Assembly (NCBI RefSeq): GCF_042686195.1
Contig: NZ_JBHUOQ010000003.1
Coordinates: 186,001-250,000, forward strand
DNA from: Corticicoccus populi
Lineage (GTDB): Bacteria; Bacillota; Bacilli; Staphylococcales; Salinicoccaceae
DNA: 64,000 nt
Reading direction: 5' to 3'
Made by a program: the position numbers and the translations under genes
The notes under the pieces: model-generated
Told to the model about the DNA's origin: nothing
The model's input: only the letters and a program-made list of their open reading frames with translations
The model's database searches: none
In this document: in pieces, positions 1-8,696 of the stretch
Layout: each line of letters starts with the position of its first letter
Position numbering within the stretch: the first letter of the stretch is position 1

Positions 1-324
1 GCATTAAAAGAATTCTGCGGGAGACATGATATTCTGCTTGAAGCATGGGCACCATTGAAGCGGGGCGGATTGTTTGATCACCCGGTCATTGTTGGTGCGG
101 CTGAAAAGTACGGAAAATCCCCGGCACAGATCATTCTTCGGTGGGATATTCAGAACGGTGTGTCCACCATCCCGAAATCAGTGACACCGGAACGTATTAA
201 GGAAAATGCTGATATTTTTGATTTTGAGCTGACGAATGAGGAAATGCAGCAGATGGATACGCTGGAAAATGGTGAACGCATGGGGAAAAATCCTGATGAA
301 GTGACACTGGAATCATTTGAATAA
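1..324 (+). CDS. Aldo/keto reductase, C-terminal part (truncated by window start)
   Basis: The reading frame is open from base 1, so the gene begins outside the window. The visible 107 residues match the C-terminal third of NADPH-dependent aldo/keto reductases: the EAWAPLKRGG segment, then KSPAQIILRWDIQNGVSTIPKS, whose last part (IPKS) binds the 2'-phosphate of NADPH, and a helical ending. These enzymes reduce aldehydes and ketones in the cytosol. A TTG at 55 could be read as a start but lies inside the conserved fold. A hairpin terminator follows. The family call is firm; the substrate is unknown. Confidence 0.88.
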   Translation, partial: ALKEFCGRHDILLEAWAPLKRGGLFDHPVIVGAAEKYGKSPAQIILRWDIQNGVSTIPKSVTPERIKENADIFDFELTNEEMQQMDTLENGERMGKNPDEVTLESFE

Positions 325-347
325 TTAAGATTGAATATATTACAGGA

Positions 348-382
348 GTCTGATCCGGAATTTTCCGGTCAGACGCCTTTTT
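348..382 (+). terminator. Rho-independent terminator of the aldo/keto reductase gene
   Basis: Inverted repeat GTCTGA-t-CCGGAA / TTCCGG-TCAGAC with a two-base loop, followed by a T-rich run. It lies just after the reductase stop and 18 bases before the end of the convergent glycerate kinase gene. Confidence 0.8.
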
Positions 383-399
383 TAGAATGCGGCAGGTGA

Positions 400-1482
400 T
401 TAAATAATATCGGATAAAATCTGATCGGTTTTTCTGACCAGGTGTCTGCTGGTGTTGGACATGACTGTTTCAGCATCGTAATCATCATCAACAAGCCCGT
501 ACACATGATGGAATTCACCTTCAAAACCGCTGTGAATCTGGCCGGATAATAAAATACACGGAACACTGTGTTTTTGACAGAGTTCGAGTACGACAGAAGG
601 CACTTTTCCGTCCATTGTCTGAGCGTCGCTTTTTCCTTCACCTGTCATGACATAGTCTGCATTTGAAATAGATGCTTCCAGACCGATTAACTCAGCAATT
701 AAAGGACCGCCGGGTTTTATTTCTGCACCGAGAGTCATGAGCATCCAGCCGAGACCGCCGGCAGCACCCGCCCCTGGTGATGTACTGAAATCTTCAAAGC
801 CCGCACGCATCATTTTTTCGTGAAGTTTTTTCAGACGTCCTTCAAAAATATTCAGCTTATTTCCTGAAATACCTTTCTGGGGGCCGAACACACGAACAGC
901 ACCGGATTCACCCAAGAGGGGATTATTAACGTCTGAAGCAATAATGATCTCAATTTTAGAGAGATCGACAAGCGTCCGGCTGTCTATTCTATTGATAAGA
1001 TCAATATGTTTATTTAACGAAAGAACAGGTGTTGATTCACTGTCGACAGCAGAGCCTCCGAGTGCTTTGAATAAGCCGTATCCACCGTCGGATGTTGCAG
1101 AGCCTCCGAGTCCGATAATAATCGTTTCAGCCCCTTCTGAGACCGCATGGAGGATGAGTTCCCCGACACCGAATGTTGTCCTTTCACCTGGAAGGGATTC
1201 AGTTAATAAATGAATCCCGCAGGCTTCAGCAGATTCAATAATGGCTGTTTTCTTAAATATTTTGTATGTTGCTTTTACTGAAAGCCCCTCAGGACCGACA
1301 ACAGCTGCCGTGACGCTGCGGTATTCGGGACCGACACACTTCAACAGGCCGTCCCCGCCGTCACTCATTGGTTTTTGAACAGCTTTGTGCCCGTGTTTTT
1401 CTATTCTTTTTGCGATGAGTTCAGATGCCTCAATCTGGTCCATAGTGCCTTTAAACGAATCATTTGCGATCACAAATTTCAT
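400..1482 (-). CDS. Glycerate kinase (GlxK/GarK family)
   Basis: A 360-residue protein of the type 1 glycerate kinase family, which phosphorylates D-glycerate to phosphoglycerate in the cytosol. Visible family features are the N-terminal MKFVIANDSFKGT, the SDGGDG loop near residue 42, the GLGGSATSDGGYG glycine-rich segment, the GAGAAGGLGW segment and the MTGEGKSDAQT motif towards the C terminus. The length fits the family (about 370-380). The start has a strong site (AGGGGGTG). It is the last gene of a leftward operon, 14 bases after the amidase gene. A role in glyoxylate/glycerate use next to the hydroxyacid oxidase operon is inference. Confidence 0.92.
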   Translation of the reverse strand: MKFVIANDSFKGTMDQIEASELIAKRIEKHGHKAVQKPMSDGGDGLLKCVGPEYRSVTAAVVGPEGLSVKATYKIFKKTAIIESAEACGIHLLTESLPGERTTFGVGELILHAVSEGAETIIIGLGGSATSDGGYGLFKALGGSAVDSESTPVLSLNKHIDLINRIDSRTLVDLSKIEIIIASDVNNPLLGESGAVRVFGPQKGISGNKLNIFEGRLKKLHEKMMRAGFEDFSTSPGAGAAGGLGWMLMTLGAEIKPGGPLIAELIGLEASISNADYVMTGEGKSDAQTMDGKVPSVVLELCQKHSVPCILLSGQIHSGFEGEFHHVYGLVDDDYDAETVMSNTSRHLVRKTDQILSDII

Positions 1483-1496
1483 TATGTCACCCCCTG

Positions 1497-2396
1497 TTAA
1501 ATTGGAATATTATAGTGATTCAGTACATACCGCGGCACAAAGAAGCGTGCCGTCTTTTTCGGATCAACAACCTGATTGATTTGTGTCTGTCCGACAATAC
1601 TCATCAACATGGTGATTTCATTAAGAGAAAGGTCTGTATAAGGATGAAGGAAACGAATCATTTCTTTTACAGACAGATCAACAGCCGTATCGAGACTCTC
1701 GTCGGACACCATCATATACACACCGTCATCATCAGAAAGGAGCGGGTGGGATATTTTCATATTGTCCGCCTTCTGCAGTCTGACAGTAACTTCCGCACTA
1801 ATTTCGACGCCCGAAATACTGACCTCGCCGTCACCCATTGCCGCGTGCACATCACCAAGTGCAAACAGTGCACCGTCATGATAGACGGGCAGATAAAGTG
1901 AAGCACCCTCAGTAACTTTGACGGAATCCATATTGCCGCCGTGATTATCAGGAGTGCCGTTATTCACCGGTGTATTTAAAGGTGCAACTCCTATTACGCC
2001 GATCATCGGATTCAGAGGGATGTCGATGCCGTTGAAATTTAATAATTCTTTCTCTGAATCAATATCAATAAATTTAACGTGACGCTCTGTAAGTATACTG
2101 CCCATGACACCTGCTCCCGGGCCGTTAACCATCACACCTCTGTCGGAAAGTGTGATGGTTTGAATATCCGCTTTCAATACATCATTTGGTTTAAGACCTT
2201 CGACATATACAGGACCGGTCGCAGGATTGATACCATCCCAGCCGGAACCGCCGGCAGAACTGTTTTCATTTTTCATCTGTCCGGTGTAACAGTCATACGT
2301 TTCCATCACGACAGTGTCACCGTCGTTCACTGTCAGATTCGGGACATTGTCTTTTGACATCTCATATATTTTCTTCTCTTTATCAATAAAATGCAT
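1497..2396 (-). CDS. Acetamidase/formamidase family protein
   Basis: A 299-residue protein of the FmdA/AmdA family, which hydrolyses short amides such as formamide or acetamide to the acid and ammonia. Family marks seen are SSAGGSGWDGINPATGPVYVEG near the N terminus, TPDNHGGNMD in the middle and GDVHAAMGDGEVSISG after it; the Asp and His residues in the last two are the usual metal ligands. The start is supported by AAAGGAG seven bases upstream. It is the middle gene of a leftward operon with an old yellow enzyme and glycerate kinase. The natural amide is not known. Confidence 0.9.
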   Translation of the reverse strand: MHFIDKEKKIYEMSKDNVPNLTVNDGDTVVMETYDCYTGQMKNENSSAGGSGWDGINPATGPVYVEGLKPNDVLKADIQTITLSDRGVMVNGPGAGVMGSILTERHVKFIDIDSEKELLNFNGIDIPLNPMIGVIGVAPLNTPVNNGTPDNHGGNMDSVKVTEGASLYLPVYHDGALFALGDVHAAMGDGEVSISGVEISAEVTVRLQKADNMKISHPLLSDDDGVYMMVSDESLDTAVDLSVKEMIRFLHPYTDLSLNEITMLMSIVGQTQINQVVDPKKTARFFVPRYVLNHYNIPI

Positions 2397-2410
2397 ATTT
2401 CTGCTCCTTT

Positions 2411-3418
2411 CTATTGATATCCTCTGGTGTACTGGCGGGGAATGAAAGATCCGCTGTCATCATGGTTCAATACCCAGTACGGGTCACGCAGCAGGGCACG
2501 GCCGAGCGCAACTAAGTCTGCAGAGCCGTCTTCAATCACTTTACGTGCATCGTTAACATCATCCAGCACACCGACAGCAATCACCGGAATATCCGCCCCT
2601 TCTTTTACAGCGCGGGCAAAAGGCACCATATACCCGGGAGAAGCTCCCGGAAAGCGTTCCGGAGAAGGTCTGCCTTCGCCGCCTGCTGAGACATGAATAA
2701 TGTCTACGCCTGCTTTTTTAAACTGCTTCGCAAGATAAATACCATGTTCAGTATCATAACCGCCTTCTGCAAATTCTTTGGCTGAAATTCTAATGGCTAA
2801 AGGTATGTCATCAGGTATTTCTTTTTTTACAGCATGGATGACTTCAGAGCCGAACAGGCTCAAGTCCTCACCGTATTGATCACTTCGGGTGTTTGTCCGC
2901 GGTGAAGAGAACTGATGAATTAAATAACCGTGGGCACCATGTATTTCAATAAAATCAAATCCTGACGAAACGGCACGTCCGGCAGCCAGCCTGAATTTTT
3001 CAATCATATTACGTGTCTCGTCAGTGGTCAGTTCATGCGGTGTTTTCGAGCTGTCATCATAAGGAATGGGACTTGATGAGACGGGAGTTTCAGCATCGAC
3101 TGCTTTTCGTCCTGCATGAGCGATTTGAATGCCTGCTTTTGCGCCGTTCTGATGGATGGCATCAACGAGTGTTTTGTAACGGGAGATGTGACTGTCCGAC
3201 CATAAACCCAGGCAGTGATCCGTAATTCTTCCGTCAGGTTCAACATTTGTCATCTCTACAATAATCAATCCCGTTCCGCCTGCAGCCCTTGATGCATAGT
3301 GGGTGGTATGCCAGTCGTTGGGAAAGCCGTCTTCAGCAGAGTACTGACACATAGGTGCCATGACGACTTTATTTTTCAAATCTAAATTCTTTATCTGATA
3401 GGACTCAAATAGTGTCAT
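2411..3418 (-). CDS. NADH:flavin oxidoreductase, old yellow enzyme of the YqjM/NamA class
   Basis: A 335-residue FMN-dependent ene-reductase of TIM-barrel fold that reduces activated C=C bonds with NAD(P)H. It has the YqjM-type N terminus with APMCQYS (the FMN-tuning Cys at residue 24 and a Tyr two residues on), the active-site pair in EIHGAHGYLIHQF, and RISAKEF. The C-terminal phosphate-binding part holds ALGRALLRDPYW. Start supported by GGAGGG. First gene of the leftward operon with the amidase and glycerate kinase. The class is clear; the physiological substrate is unknown. Confidence 0.92.
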   Translation of the reverse strand: MTLFESYQIKNLDLKNKVVMAPMCQYSAEDGFPNDWHTTHYASRAAGGTGLIIVEMTNVEPDGRITDHCLGLWSDSHISRYKTLVDAIHQNGAKAGIQIAHAGRKAVDAETPVSSSPIPYDDSSKTPHELTTDETRNMIEKFRLAAGRAVSSGFDFIEIHGAHGYLIHQFSSPRTNTRSDQYGEDLSLFGSEVIHAVKKEIPDDIPLAIRISAKEFAEGGYDTEHGIYLAKQFKKAGVDIIHVSAGGEGRPSPERFPGASPGYMVPFARAVKEGADIPVIAVGVLDDVNDARKVIEDGSADLVALGRALLRDPYWVLNHDDSGSFIPRQYTRGYQ

Positions 3419-3540
3419 ACAGCAAACCCTCCAATAATTATTAATCTTATTGTCTACAAGAAAACATCAGAAGTCCAGATTTATGCAGTAATTTTTGAAT
3501 AGTCAGTAAAATTATTTGTGACGAAAATGTGAATAAAGTG

Positions 3541-3569
3541 TTGAAATTTTACTATTTGTAATATAAGAT
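3541..3569 (+). promoter_or_regulatory. Putative sigma-A promoter of the TAXI-TRAP/hydroxyacid operon
   Basis: A TTGAAA -35 at 3541-3546 and a TAAGAT -10 at 3564-3569 are separated by 17 bases. The pair sits in the 202-base gap between the divergent old yellow enzyme gene and the rightward operon. Assigned by pattern only. Confidence 0.5.
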
Positions 3570-3587
3570 TATCATATTGTATTACAA
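3556..3587 (+). promoter_or_regulatory. Two tandem FadR/GntR-type operator-like sites
   Basis: TTGTATTACAA at 3577-3587 fits the FadR-subfamily operator form TNGTNNNACNA exactly and is a palindrome about one central base. TTGTAATATAA at 3556-3566 matches it with one change. The two are 21 bp apart, two DNA turns, and straddle the -10 element. The operon encodes a FadR-type regulator (6570-7271), so autoregulation is the natural inference. Confidence 0.5.
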
Positions 3588-3588
3588 G

Positions 3589-3602
3589 TGAAAGCGCATA
3601 CA
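3589..3602 (+). promoter_or_regulatory. Catabolite-responsive element (cre) candidate for CcpA
   Basis: TGAAAGCGCATACA fits the cre consensus TGWNANCGNTNWCA with a single mismatch (A for T at position 10). It lies downstream of the -10 element and 19 bases before the first start codon, where CcpA would block transcription. This suggests carbon catabolite repression of the operon. Confidence 0.55.
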
Positions 3603-3620
3603 TAAAGAGGGGGAGTAAAA

Positions 3621-4631
3621 ATGAGTAAAAAGTATTTTCTACTTATTATTACAGTACTGCTGGTACTTGGCGGCTGTAATTTTCAGAAGAAAGAGATTTA
3701 CAATATTGCGACTGCGTCAACCGGGGGTACTTATTATCCGATTGGTGTCGGTCTGGGGCAGTTATGGACAGAACATTACCGTGACCAGAATATTAAATTT
3801 AACGGGCAGGCATCAGCAGGTTCAGTTGAAAATATTGATTTAATGAAAAACGGAGAGGCAGATTTCTCCATACTGCAGGGATTAATTTCGACACAGGCAG
3901 CAGAAGGCAGCGGTATTTATGAAGGGGAGCAGTTCGAAGAGCTCAGAGCGGTCGGTATGATCTGGCCGAATGTTGAACACTTTGTCTTGATGGACAGTGA
4001 GGTTGAGACAGGGGATATATCTGATATTGAAGGGAAATCATTTTCTGTTGGCCCTCAGGCCAGCGGTACTGAACAGTCCACGCTGACCATGATGGAAGGT
4101 GTCGGTTTAACTAAAGAGAACATACGCCCTGAGTATCTCGGATATGATGATACTATTTCCGCCATGAGAGACGGGCGTTTAAACGGAGGATCACTTCCTG
4201 CGGGTGTTCCTGTATCTGCGATTACGGATATGTATGCAAGTGGTGTGAACGCAACTGTACTTGATGTGACAGAAGCACAGGTTGAGGCAATCAACAGTGT
4301 CGTGAACACATGGTATCCATATACCATTGAAGCAGGCACATATCCGAGGCAGGAGGAAGATATCGAAACTATCGCACAGCCGAATGTTCTCGTTACGACT
4401 TCAGAGCTTGATGAGGAATTTGTGTATAACTTAACTAAGATATTATATGAAAATCGCGAGTATATGATAAATATTCATAACTCGGCACGCGAGATGCAGA
4501 TTGAAACGGCACTTGAGGGATTAAACACACCCCTTCATGAAGGCGCGTACAGATATTTTGAAGAGCAGGGTCTGGAAATTGATGAGAATTTAATACCGGA
4601 AGAATTAAAGGAGTGTAATGACAATGACTGA
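3621..4631 (+). CDS. TAXI-family TRAP transporter substrate-binding lipoprotein
   Basis: A 336-residue secreted binding protein of the TAXI family, the extracytoplasmic receptor of a Na+- or H+-driven TRAP carrier. It has a lipoprotein signal with lipobox LGGC (Cys at about residue 19), then the family-defining segment NIATASTGGTYYPIGVGLGQLW. GQASAGSVENIDLM and the VGPQASGTEQST loop also match the family. As a lipoprotein it would be tethered to the outer face of the membrane. Strong ribosome site GAGGGGGAG. It overlaps the permease gene by 14 bases. The ligand is unknown; the oxidase genes downstream suggest a 2-hydroxyacid. Confidence 0.93.
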   Translation: MSKKYFLLIITVLLVLGGCNFQKKEIYNIATASTGGTYYPIGVGLGQLWTEHYRDQNIKFNGQASAGSVENIDLMKNGEADFSILQGLISTQAAEGSGIYEGEQFEELRAVGMIWPNVEHFVLMDSEVETGDISDIEGKSFSVGPQASGTEQSTLTMMEGVGLTKENIRPEYLGYDDTISAMRDGRLNGGSLPAGVPVSAITDMYASGVNATVLDVTEAQVEAINSVVNTWYPYTIEAGTYPRQEEDIETIAQPNVLVTTSELDEEFVYNLTKILYENREYMINIHNSAREMQIETALEGLNTPLHEGAYRYFEEQGLEIDENLIPEELKECNDND

Positions 4632-6564
4632 GTTAAAAAAAGAGTTGGAGACACCGGAAGAAGTTGTTGTCGAGGGAACTCAGCGTGATCCTAAGGACTG
4701 GACAAAGTATGCAGTTGCTGTCATAGGGATTTTATTATCCGTATTTGTACTTGTGACATCCAGCTATTTAAATATCCAGGGATTTTACCGGAATACTATA
4801 TTTTTAATTTTAATATTTGTTCTTGGATTTTTCCTGTATCCGACAAATAAAAAGAAGCCGGATTCGAAGTTCAATGCATTTGATTTAATTATGGTATTCA
4901 TGTCGATTATATCCATCGGGTATATTACATTGATGTATACGAATCTTCATGTGGAACGTATGTCGCGTGCAGAGACGCTTGATTATGTGTTTGCGATACT
5001 TTGTATACTTGTACTATTTGAAATGACGCGTCGTTCAATTGGATGGTTTATACCTGTACTAAGTGTCATTGCCATGATTTACGCAGTATACGGTGCGTAT
5101 TTCCCTATTGATTTTGCACATTCGGGATTTTCTTTTGAACGTTTATTGTTCAGGCTTTATATGACTTCAGATGGTATTTTCGGAAGCACACTGTCGATAG
5201 CATCTACATATATTGTTCTGTTTATATTATTTGGAGCATTTTTAACAGCGAGTGGAGCAAGTAATTTATTTAATGATTTAGCCTTGGCCATCGCAGGACA
5301 GAGACGCGGAGGTCCCGCACAGGTCGCTGTCATTACAAGTGCATTGACCGGTTCGTTAAACGGAAGTGCGGTAGCCAACGTGGCAACAACAGGTGCATTT
5401 ACAATTCCACTTATGAAAAGTATTGGTTTAAAGCCGAGATTTGCCGGAGGCGTTGAAGCAGCAGCCTCTACGGGAGGTATGATTATGCCGCCGATTATGG
5501 GGGCGGCTGCCTTTATCATGGCTGGGTTTCTGGGTGTACCTTATACAGCAGTTGTGATGGCGGCAATTATTCCAGCACTCCTCTACTTCATAGCATTGGT
5601 TATTTCGATTGATACAGAATCAAAAAAACTGGGACTAAAGGGTATCAGTAAAGATAACATCCCTGATGTTAAGCGCGTACTTATCGAACGTGGGGCGCTG
5701 CTTTTGCCTATCATTGTTGTTATCGGTGTGCTGGTCATGGGACGTACTGCTATTTTTGCAGGATTTGCAGGTATTGTCGCAGCAATCATTACATCCTATT
5801 TAACGAAAGATAAAGAGAATAGAATTACAATTCCCAAGTTTTTTGAAGCACTTATTGACGGTGCGAAAAACTCTATACAGGTCGCTGTAGCCTGTGCTTC
5901 AGTAGGAATCATTATTGCAGTTGTATCAATGAGCGGTGTGGGTTCAATGCTTGCCTACAATGTGGTGGATATCGCAAACGGTAACTTGTTCCTGATTCTT
6001 TTGCTTGTCATGGTGACATGTATTATTTTAAGTTTCGGACTGCCGTCAACAGCACTATATATTGTTGTTGCAGTTACTGCTGCACCTGCTCTTGTTACTG
6101 CCGGCGTTCAGCCTATGGCTGCACACTTTTTCGTATTCTATTATGGTGCAATGAGTAATGTGACACCTCCGGTTGCACTTGCTGCATATACTGGTGCCGG
6201 AATCGCGAAAGCAAATCCGATGCAGACTTCATGGACAGCGATGAGGCTGGCACTGCCGGGCTTTATTATTCCGTTTATGATTGCATACGATCCGATTCTC
6301 CTGCTTCAGACAGATGAAGGACCGATTAATTTTGCGGCACTTGCGACGGCATTGATATCTGTTTTAGTCGGTATATATGCACTGTCAGTCGGTTTTGGAA
6401 ATTATATACGGGTTAAGTTGAACATAGTTGAACGAATCATTTTAATCGCAACAGCGTTTTTACTCATATCAACGGATACAACTTTAGATATAATAGGATA
6501 TATACTATTTGTAATTGTGATGATTGTTCACTTTTTAAGGAGTAAAAAAGCAGTGGAGGCCTGA
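4618..6564 (+). CDS. TRAP transporter permease, fused small and large (DctQM-like) subunits
   Basis: A 648-residue membrane protein typical of TAXI systems, in which the small and large TRAP permease subunits are fused. Residues about 30-175 form the small-subunit-like part with several hydrophobic segments; the rest is the large subunit with many membrane helices. The latter contains GSLNGSAVANVATTGAFTIP and EAAASTGGMIMPPIMGAAAF, the conserved substrate/ion-site loops of the family, and a second half with LSFGLPSTALYIV. The start may be ATG 4618 or ATG 4624; AAAGGAG is better spaced for the latter. It is translationally coupled to the binding protein. Confidence 0.93.
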   Translation: MTMTELKKELETPEEVVVEGTQRDPKDWTKYAVAVIGILLSVFVLVTSSYLNIQGFYRNTIFLILIFVLGFFLYPTNKKKPDSKFNAFDLIMVFMSIISIGYITLMYTNLHVERMSRAETLDYVFAILCILVLFEMTRRSIGWFIPVLSVIAMIYAVYGAYFPIDFAHSGFSFERLLFRLYMTSDGIFGSTLSIASTYIVLFILFGAFLTASGASNLFNDLALAIAGQRRGGPAQVAVITSALTGSLNGSAVANVATTGAFTIPLMKSIGLKPRFAGGVEAAASTGGMIMPPIMGAAAFIMAGFLGVPYTAVVMAAIIPALLYFIALVISIDTESKKLGLKGISKDNIPDVKRVLIERGALLLPIIVVIGVLVMGRTAIFAGFAGIVAAIITSYLTKDKENRITIPKFFEALIDGAKNSIQVAVACASVGIIIAVVSMSGVGSMLAYNVVDIANGNLFLILLLVMVTCIILSFGLPSTALYIVVAVTAAPALVTAGVQPMAAHFFVFYYGAMSNVTPPVALAAYTGAGIAKANPMQTSWTAMRLALPGFIIPFMIAYDPILLLQTDEGPINFAALATALISVLVGIYALSVGFGNYIRVKLNIVERIILIATAFLLISTDTTLDIIGYILFVIVMIVHFLRSKKAVEA

Positions 6565-6569
6565 TTCAG

Positions 6570-7271
6570 ATGAAACCAATCAAAAAAGAGAAGCTATCGG
6601 ATTTAATATTTACTCAATTAGAAGAGATGATTAAGCAGGGAGAATACGGTGAAGGTGAAAAACTGCCGTCAGAAAATGAGCTTGCATCATTCTTCAGCGT
6701 CAGCAGGGTGCCGATTAGAGAGGCGATGTCGAGATTGGTTTCGGTCGGTTATATAGAATCTATACAGGGAAAAGGCAGCTATGTCAGGAGACGGGACGCT
6801 GCAGATGCATTTAAGCAGTTTTCGTATGGTGCGTTTACTAGAAAAGATTTGTTTGATTTATTGGAAATGCGGACGCTGCTTGAAATTGAAGCGGCAGGAT
6901 TCAGTGCAGTACGTCATACAGAAAAAGATCTGCAGGCTATAAAAAAAGCACTTGATGATTTTCAGGAAATCACAAGCAACGAGAAAACAATCGGGATGCG
7001 TGCGGATTATAATTTTCATAAAGCAATTATTCAATCGACAGGAAACAACTACATGATTCAGACATTCAACAATCTGGAAGAGCTGCATAGAAATGTTCTG
7101 GAGTTTTCACTTAAGTTGAATGTTGGTAAACCGCGTAAGCGTGAAGAAGTGTTCAGCGAACATTTAAAGATATATGAGGCAGTTAAGAGAAGAGATGTTG
7201 AAGCGTCAAAAAAAGCGATGGAGCAGCATTTAAGTACGATGCGTAAAAAACTTGGAGACGATAGGATATAG
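6570..7271 (+). CDS. GntR-family transcription regulator, FadR subfamily (FCD domain)
   Basis: A 233-residue repressor-type regulator. Residues about 5-75 are a winged helix of GntR type (GEKLPSENELASFFSVSRVPIREAMSRLVSVGYIES, given here as landmarks from about 30 to 64). Residues about 90-225 are a helical FCD ligand domain, with the metal-binding pattern of Asp in RADYNFHKAI (D and H) and a later His in EVFSEHLKIYEAV and EQHL. FCD regulators commonly sense hydroxyacids or dicarboxylates. It starts five bases after the permease stop, so it probably controls its own operon through the sites at 3556-3587. Confidence 0.92.
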   Translation: MKPIKKEKLSDLIFTQLEEMIKQGEYGEGEKLPSENELASFFSVSRVPIREAMSRLVSVGYIESIQGKGSYVRRRDAADAFKQFSYGAFTRKDLFDLLEMRTLLEIEAAGFSAVRHTEKDLQAIKKALDDFQEITSNEKTIGMRADYNFHKAIIQSTGNNYMIQTFNNLEELHRNVLEFSLKLNVGKPRKREEVFSEHLKIYEAVKRRDVEASKKAMEQHLSTMRKKLGDDRI

Positions 7272-7280
7272 GTGATTAAA

Positions 7281-8696
7281 ATGTCGAATGCAATCGAACA
7301 AAAATTACATGAAATTTTAGGAGACCGGCTGTTGACTGATGTGGATGACCGAATTTCATACGGTTTTGACGGATCTTTCGGCCAGTATATCCCGGATTAT
7401 GTAGTACAGGTGATTTCTGCTGAAGAAGTACAGGCAGTTGTACGGGTTGCGGATGAATTTGTAATACCGGTCACACCGAGGGGAGCGGCAACGTCATTAT
7501 CCGGCGGCCCGCTGCCGGTTGCAGGCGGTATTGTAATGGATTTTTCACAGTGGAATCACTATCTGGAGATTTTCCCGGACGATTTATTAATTAAGGTGAG
7601 CCCGGGTGTCCGGACAGGAGACATTCACAAACTTGCGGATGATTATAATTTAATGTATCCGCCTGATCCGTCATCTTCCTCAGTCTGTACAATCGGCGGG
7701 AATCTTGCAGAAAATGCGGGAGGACCGCGTGGTGTTAAATATGGTGTAACAAAAGACTATGTACTGGGACTTCAGGTAGTTACAGCAGACGGGAGTATCA
7801 TTCATACCGGCGGACAGACAGTAAAGAATGTGACAGGTTATGATTTAACAAAGCTGCTTGTCGGTTCGGAAGGGACGCTCGGCATCATTACCGAAGCAAC
7901 ACTCAGGCTGATACCGAAACCGCTTGATACGATGACGGCAATGATTGTTTACGATGATTTATATACTGCCGGAAAATCAATTTCAACAATTTTAACGTCA
8001 GGTGTCCGGCCGTCTAAAATGGAAATTCTTGATCAGAATGCGATTAATAAAGTAGAAGATTATGCGGGACTTGATCTGCCGAGGGAAGCAGCTGCTGTAT
8101 TACTCGTAGAAGTGGACGGTGATACAGAGGCTCTGAAAAAAGAAATGGAAGTCATCCGCAGTGCACTTAAAAAAATCGGCGTGACCGGTGTTAATATTGC
8201 CGGTGACAAAGAAGAGGAAGCAAAACTTTGGCAGGTGAGAAAACTCGTCAGTCCGGCGATTGTCTCAAGCGGTTATACTAAAATATCGGAAGATGCGACA
8301 GTGCCGCTCAGTAAGATACCGGATATGTTTAAAAAAATCGATGAAATTAAAGAAAAATATCATTTGAATATTGTTGTGTTCGGCCATGCCGGTGATGGTA
8401 ATTTACATCCGACCATCAATACTAATATGCGGGATGCAGAAGAAGTATCGCGGGTAGAAGATGCAGTGGAAGAAATATTTAATTATGCGATTGAACTCGG
8501 CGGCACGCTGTCCGGTGAACACGGCATCGGAACAATGAAACGTGCGTTTCTGGAAAAGGAAGTCGGGCAGGCAGGGCTTGAATTTCAAAAAGCGGTAAAA
8601 AAAGCACTGGATCCGAAAAATATATTAAATCCGGGAAAAATATTTCCAAACCCCGGTGAGAAAAGGCTGGTGTTAAATAATGACACAGCTCCTTGA
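7281..8696 (+). CDS. FAD-binding 2-hydroxyacid oxidase subunit, GlcD type
   Basis: A 471-residue flavoprotein of the FAD-binding/C-terminal-oxidase family (GlcD, D-lactate and D-2-hydroxyglutarate dehydrogenases), oxidising a 2-hydroxyacid to the 2-oxoacid. Seen: the PRGAATSLSGG FAD-binding loop, VTGYDLTKLLVGSEGTLG, and the C-terminal HAGDGNLHP and LSGEHGIGTMKR motifs that hold metal and substrate. A GTG at 7272 is in frame, but ATG 7281 has the better spaced AGGTG, so I use it. It overlaps the GlcF gene by 17 bases. Exact substrate undetermined: glycolate, D-lactate or D-2-hydroxyglutarate are all possible. Confidence 0.92.
   Translation: MSNAIEQKLHEILGDRLLTDVDDRISYGFDGSFGQYIPDYVVQVISAEEVQAVVRVADEFVIPVTPRGAATSLSGGPLPVAGGIVMDFSQWNHYLEIFPDDLLIKVSPGVRTGDIHKLADDYNLMYPPDPSSSSVCTIGGNLAENAGGPRGVKYGVTKDYVLGLQVVTADGSIIHTGGQTVKNVTGYDLTKLLVGSEGTLGIITEATLRLIPKPLDTMTAMIVYDDLYTAGKSISTILTSGVRPSKMEILDQNAINKVEDYAGLDLPREAAAVLLVEVDGDTEALKKEMEVIRSALKKIGVTGVNIAGDKEEEAKLWQVRKLVSPAIVSSGYTKISEDATVPLSKIPDMFKKIDEIKEKYHLNIVVFGHAGDGNLHPTINTNMRDAEEVSRVEDAVEEIFNYAIELGGTLSGEHGIGTMKRAFLEKEVGQAGLEFQKAVKKALDPKNILNPGKIFPNPGEKRLVLNNDTAP

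Noticed and set aside
1464..1901. Plus-strand frame of 145 codons over the amidase gene
   Set aside because: Antisense to a well conserved acetamidase/formamidase gene; composition is that of a shadow frame.
5157..5519. Minus-strand 120-codon frame within the TRAP permease gene
   Set aside because: Ala/Ile/Pro-rich shadow of the permease coding sequence without a ribosome site.
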